Of a stretch of 31,306 bases of DNA, positions 31,115 to 31,306 are shown piece by piece (position 1 is the first letter of the stretch; each line of letters opens with the position of its first letter). Location of the stretch: assembly GCA_944385775.1 (NCBI GenBank), contig CALWYM010000009.1, positions 1 to 31,306 of the forward strand, read 5' to 3'. This stretch comes from an uncultured Oscillospiraceae bacterium (lineage in GTDB: Bacteria; Bacillota; Clostridia; Oscillospirales; Oscillospiraceae). The position numbers and the translations under genes are program-made. Under the pieces are notes generated by a model, which saw nothing but the letters and a program-made list of their open reading frames with translations, ran no database searches and had not been told where the DNA came from.

Positions 31115-31306
31115 TTACTTAGGTTTCTTCTCCAGGTTTTCCGCAAGCTTTCTTGACTCCGCGGCACGGAAGCAAGATACAAAATGTCCGGGAGCAATTT
31201 CCTGCATATGGGGATTTGTCTTTGAACATTCCGGTGTCGCCATCCAGCATCTTGGTGCAAATCTGCATCCCGGCTTTGGATCCATTGGGCTTGGCACATC
31301 GCCTGT
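31115..31306 (-). CDS. oligopeptide/dipeptide-type ABC transporter ATPase, C-terminal fragment
   Basis: Only the last 63 residues are in the window; the rest lies beyond the right edge. They read TGDVPSPMDPKPGCRFAPRC and continue through CSKTNP to GHFVSCF, the Cys-containing C-terminal domain of Opp/Dpp-type ATPases (DppD/DppF/OppD/OppF). Four cysteines are visible in the spacing typical of this domain. Its stop is only 35 bases before the ManD start, so the transporter is probably part of the same operon. It may import a peptide or, as in some Opp-type systems, an oligosaccharide or sugar acid; the second would suit the downstream genes. Confidence 0.85.
   Translation of the reverse strand, partial: TGDVPSPMDPKPGCRFAPRCWMATPECSKTNPHMQEIAPGHFVSCFRAAESRKLAENLEKKPK

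Noticed and set aside
1..31306. Defence island, prophage, transposon or CRISPR
   Set aside because: No transposase, integrase, nuclease, methylase, toxin pair, repeat-spacer pattern or phage gene was found; base composition and codon use look even across the window.

Overview
This window looks like chromosome from an anaerobic, endospore-forming Clostridia bacterium. The support is a spoIIID gene, a T-box-controlled alaS, Gram-positive envelope genes of TagO/TagA/UppP type, A+T-rich promoters of near-perfect sigma-A form and strong GGAGG-type ribosome binding sites. The family is a guess; the style of the small-gene cluster at 21.6-22.5 kb suggests an Oscillospirales-like organism. I see no tRNA, rRNA, CRISPR array, transposase, prophage or attachment site. 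Most of the window is conserved housekeeping DNA.

Region 1 (1-7.4 kb, minus strand): the first codons of alaS behind an alanine T-box; mltG (septal peptidoglycan transglycosylase); then 5-formyl-THF cyclo-ligase, a DJ-1 family protein, thymidylate kinase, a TagA/WecG glycosyltransferase, uppP and murC. The set mixes cell-wall building with folate and thymidylate supply. A 46-residue, ten-cysteine microprotein not in the usual gene-size range lies on the plus strand at 2348-2488.

Region 2 (7.4-14.2 kb): cca diverges from murC over overlapping promoters. It is followed by convergent spoIIID, a LysR regulator, and a divergent two-gene heterodimeric ABC exporter with a GNAT acetyltransferase in the same transcript.

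Region 3 (14.2-18.1 kb, minus): purine nucleoside phosphorylase, an MTA/SAH-type deaminase and an M3 oligoendopeptidase form one operon behind a consensus promoter. Region 4 (18.2-21.6 kb, plus): aminotransferase, trpS and tagO. It converges on three small uncharacterised genes (21.6-22.5 kb, minus), one of which appears to lack a normal start codon.

Region 5 (22.5-26.9 kb): a YfcE-type phosphodiesterase, thyA, an HSL-family esterase, a GNAT protein, and a PadR/DUF1700-like/lipoprotein operon with a clear palindromic operator.

Region 6 (27.0-31.3 kb, minus): a sugar-acid operon. The C-terminus of an oligopeptide-type ABC transporter ATPase is followed by ManD-type mannonate dehydratase, a short MBL-fold hydrolase, a KDPG aldolase fused to a VOC-like domain, and KDG kinase. 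Together ManD, KdgK and Eda would turn a hexonate into pyruvate and glyceraldehyde-3-phosphate.

I found no convincing undescribed defence or mobile system. The best leads are the three-gene small-protein cluster with its ATC-start candidate, the Cys-rich microprotein, the spoIIID leader hairpin that covers its Shine-Dalgarno sequence, the Eda-VOC fusion, and several overlapping promoter/operator arrangements.
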